From a virus: a stretch of 38,517 nucleotides of DNA. Of this stretch, positions 37,889-38,517 are shown one piece after another. Numbering within the stretch: position 1 is the first letter of the stretch; each line of letters starts with the position of its first letter. The notes beneath the pieces are model-generated. The model was not told the DNA's origin and did not search any database. It was given only the letters and a program-made list of their open reading frames with translations. A program made the position numbers and the translations under genes. Location of the stretch: IMG/VR virus record IMGVR_UViG_3300013093_000113, positions 1-38,517 of that record; one strand, 5' to 3'.

Positions 37889-38517
37889 ATGACAAATGTA
37901 ACGTATAGTACTAAGCCTACTACAAATATTGCAACTTCTACTCAGAAGCGTAGAACCCTATATTTGTCAGAGTCTGACCCAAGAGTAACAAGTTCAGATA
38001 CCGTTAGTAAATATCAAAATGATTATTATGCTGAAATAGTTATACTTTCTGATGCACAGTATGCTAATCTTATAGCAAAGCAGGTGGGCGTAACAGTAAA
38101 TGCTGATGGAACTACTAATGTAATATTAGATGATACTTTACCTTCAGAATCTGTAATTGATGCAAGTGCCACTGTTTCAACACTTCACCCACCAACTAAT
38201 CTGTATTGGGATTATTCAGGAGATCCTGGGGCAACAAATTTTAATGAAAATAATGGTTCTGTTACAGTTGATATAGTAATAACTTTTGATCCGTCTGTTG
38301 ATGATATTTTAACAGACGGCACAGTAATGTACGATGTACAAGCATTAAGTGTAAATAGTTCTTCAACAAGTGCAGCAGCCACCACACCTGGAACAATAAC
38401 TTCTTCTGGCTCTACTTCATCTGGAAGCACATCTTCTTCTTCAGTTAAATTTGCAAATGTAACAGGGATTACTAAAATTACTGCAACTTCAAGTTCAATA
38501 GAATTAAGATGGAAATA
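37889..38517 (+). CDS. Tail protein, N-terminal part (runs off right edge)
   Basis: The frame is open from ATG 37889, with AAGGGTGGTG upstream, to the end of the window, 209 codons without a stop. The N-terminus is MTNVTYSTKPTTNIATSTQK. Residues ~45-165 are mixed alpha/beta with YYAEIVILSDAQYANLIAKQ and TVDIVITFDPSVDDILTDGT. A Ser/Thr/Gly linker (ITSSGSTSSGSTSSSS) follows at ~172-187. The visible end, VTGITKITATSSSIELRWK, looks like the first strands of a fibronectin type III domain. It is probably another tail-tip or fibre-attached adhesin continuing outside the window. Family not recognised. Confidence 0.75.
   Translation, partial: MTNVTYSTKPTTNIATSTQKRRTLYLSESDPRVTSSDTVSKYQNDYYAEIVILSDAQYANLIAKQVGVTVNADGTTNVILDDTLPSESVIDASATVSTLHPPTNLYWDYSGDPGATNFNENNGSVTVDIVITFDPSVDDILTDGTVMYDVQALSVNSSSTSAAATTPGTITSSGSTSSGSTSSSSVKFANVTGITKITATSSSIELRWK

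Noticed and set aside
1-38517. tRNA genes, CRISPR arrays, insertion sequences, attachment sites
   Set aside because: I looked for cloverleaf-like segments, regularly spaced direct repeats, transposase motifs and integrase genes and saw none; the only repeats are coding repeats in fibre genes and the shared leaders.

Overview
This window is a contiguous piece of a low-GC, tailed double-stranded DNA phage genome (or prophage) with siphovirus-type morphogenesis genes. All credible genes are on the + strand, packed head to tail with 1-20 nt overlaps (TAATG, ATGA and GTGA junctions), and no stretch over 300 bases lacks a gene. The window opens inside one fibre gene and ends inside another tail gene. 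No terminase, replication, integrase, tRNA, rRNA or CRISPR is visible. The host is not shown directly. Extended -10 promoters, frequent TTG/GTG starts, one probably leaderless gene and a CHAP plus peptidoglycan-binding endolysin would fit a low-GC Gram-positive host such as a freshwater actinobacterium, but this is an inference.

Layout. (1) 1-3701: adhesin block A, with the end of a long repetitive tail fibre, a smaller fibre-like protein and a fibronectin-like protein with a Pro-rich C-terminus. (2) 3748-11870: a very AT-rich accessory cassette with five Fe(II)/2-oxoglutarate oxygenase-like proteins, a GDP-mannose 3,5-epimerase homologue, an O-fucosyltransferase-like glycosyltransferase, an SGNH-like protein, a NodU/CmcH-family carbamoyltransferase and a DUF6065-like protein. 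(3) 11928-17755: adhesin block B, which repeats the domain types of block A (two tandem 129-aa paralogues, another Pro-tailed fibronectin-like protein, a 720-aa fibre) and adds a LamG-like protein. (4) 17815-23587: head genes: small protein, portal, endolysin, holin candidate, prohead protease with a fused scaffold, major capsid protein. (5) 23674-26727: head-tail joining genes. (6) 26825-37852: major tail protein, tail assembly chaperones with a clear -1 frameshift site, tape measure, distal tail protein and a large tail-tip protein. (7) 37889-end: a further tail protein, cut by the window edge.

How they work together. Regions 4-6 form a standard HK97-fold head and long non-contractile tail pathway. 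Regions 1-3 look like a host-recognition module wrapped around a chemistry cassette. My main hypothesis is that the cassette hydroxylates, glycosylates and carbamoylates virion adhesins or a surface glycan. The two Pro-rich C-terminal tails, one on each side of the cassette, are attractive candidate substrates.

Regulation. Nine copies of an extended -10 motif (TGN-TATNNT) stand in front of gene blocks. Two hairpin terminators follow the major capsid and major tail genes, and these two genes share a nearly identical 34-base translation leader. The scaffold domain of the protease gene has its own perfect Shine-Dalgarno and in-frame ATG, so a nested scaffold protein is predicted.
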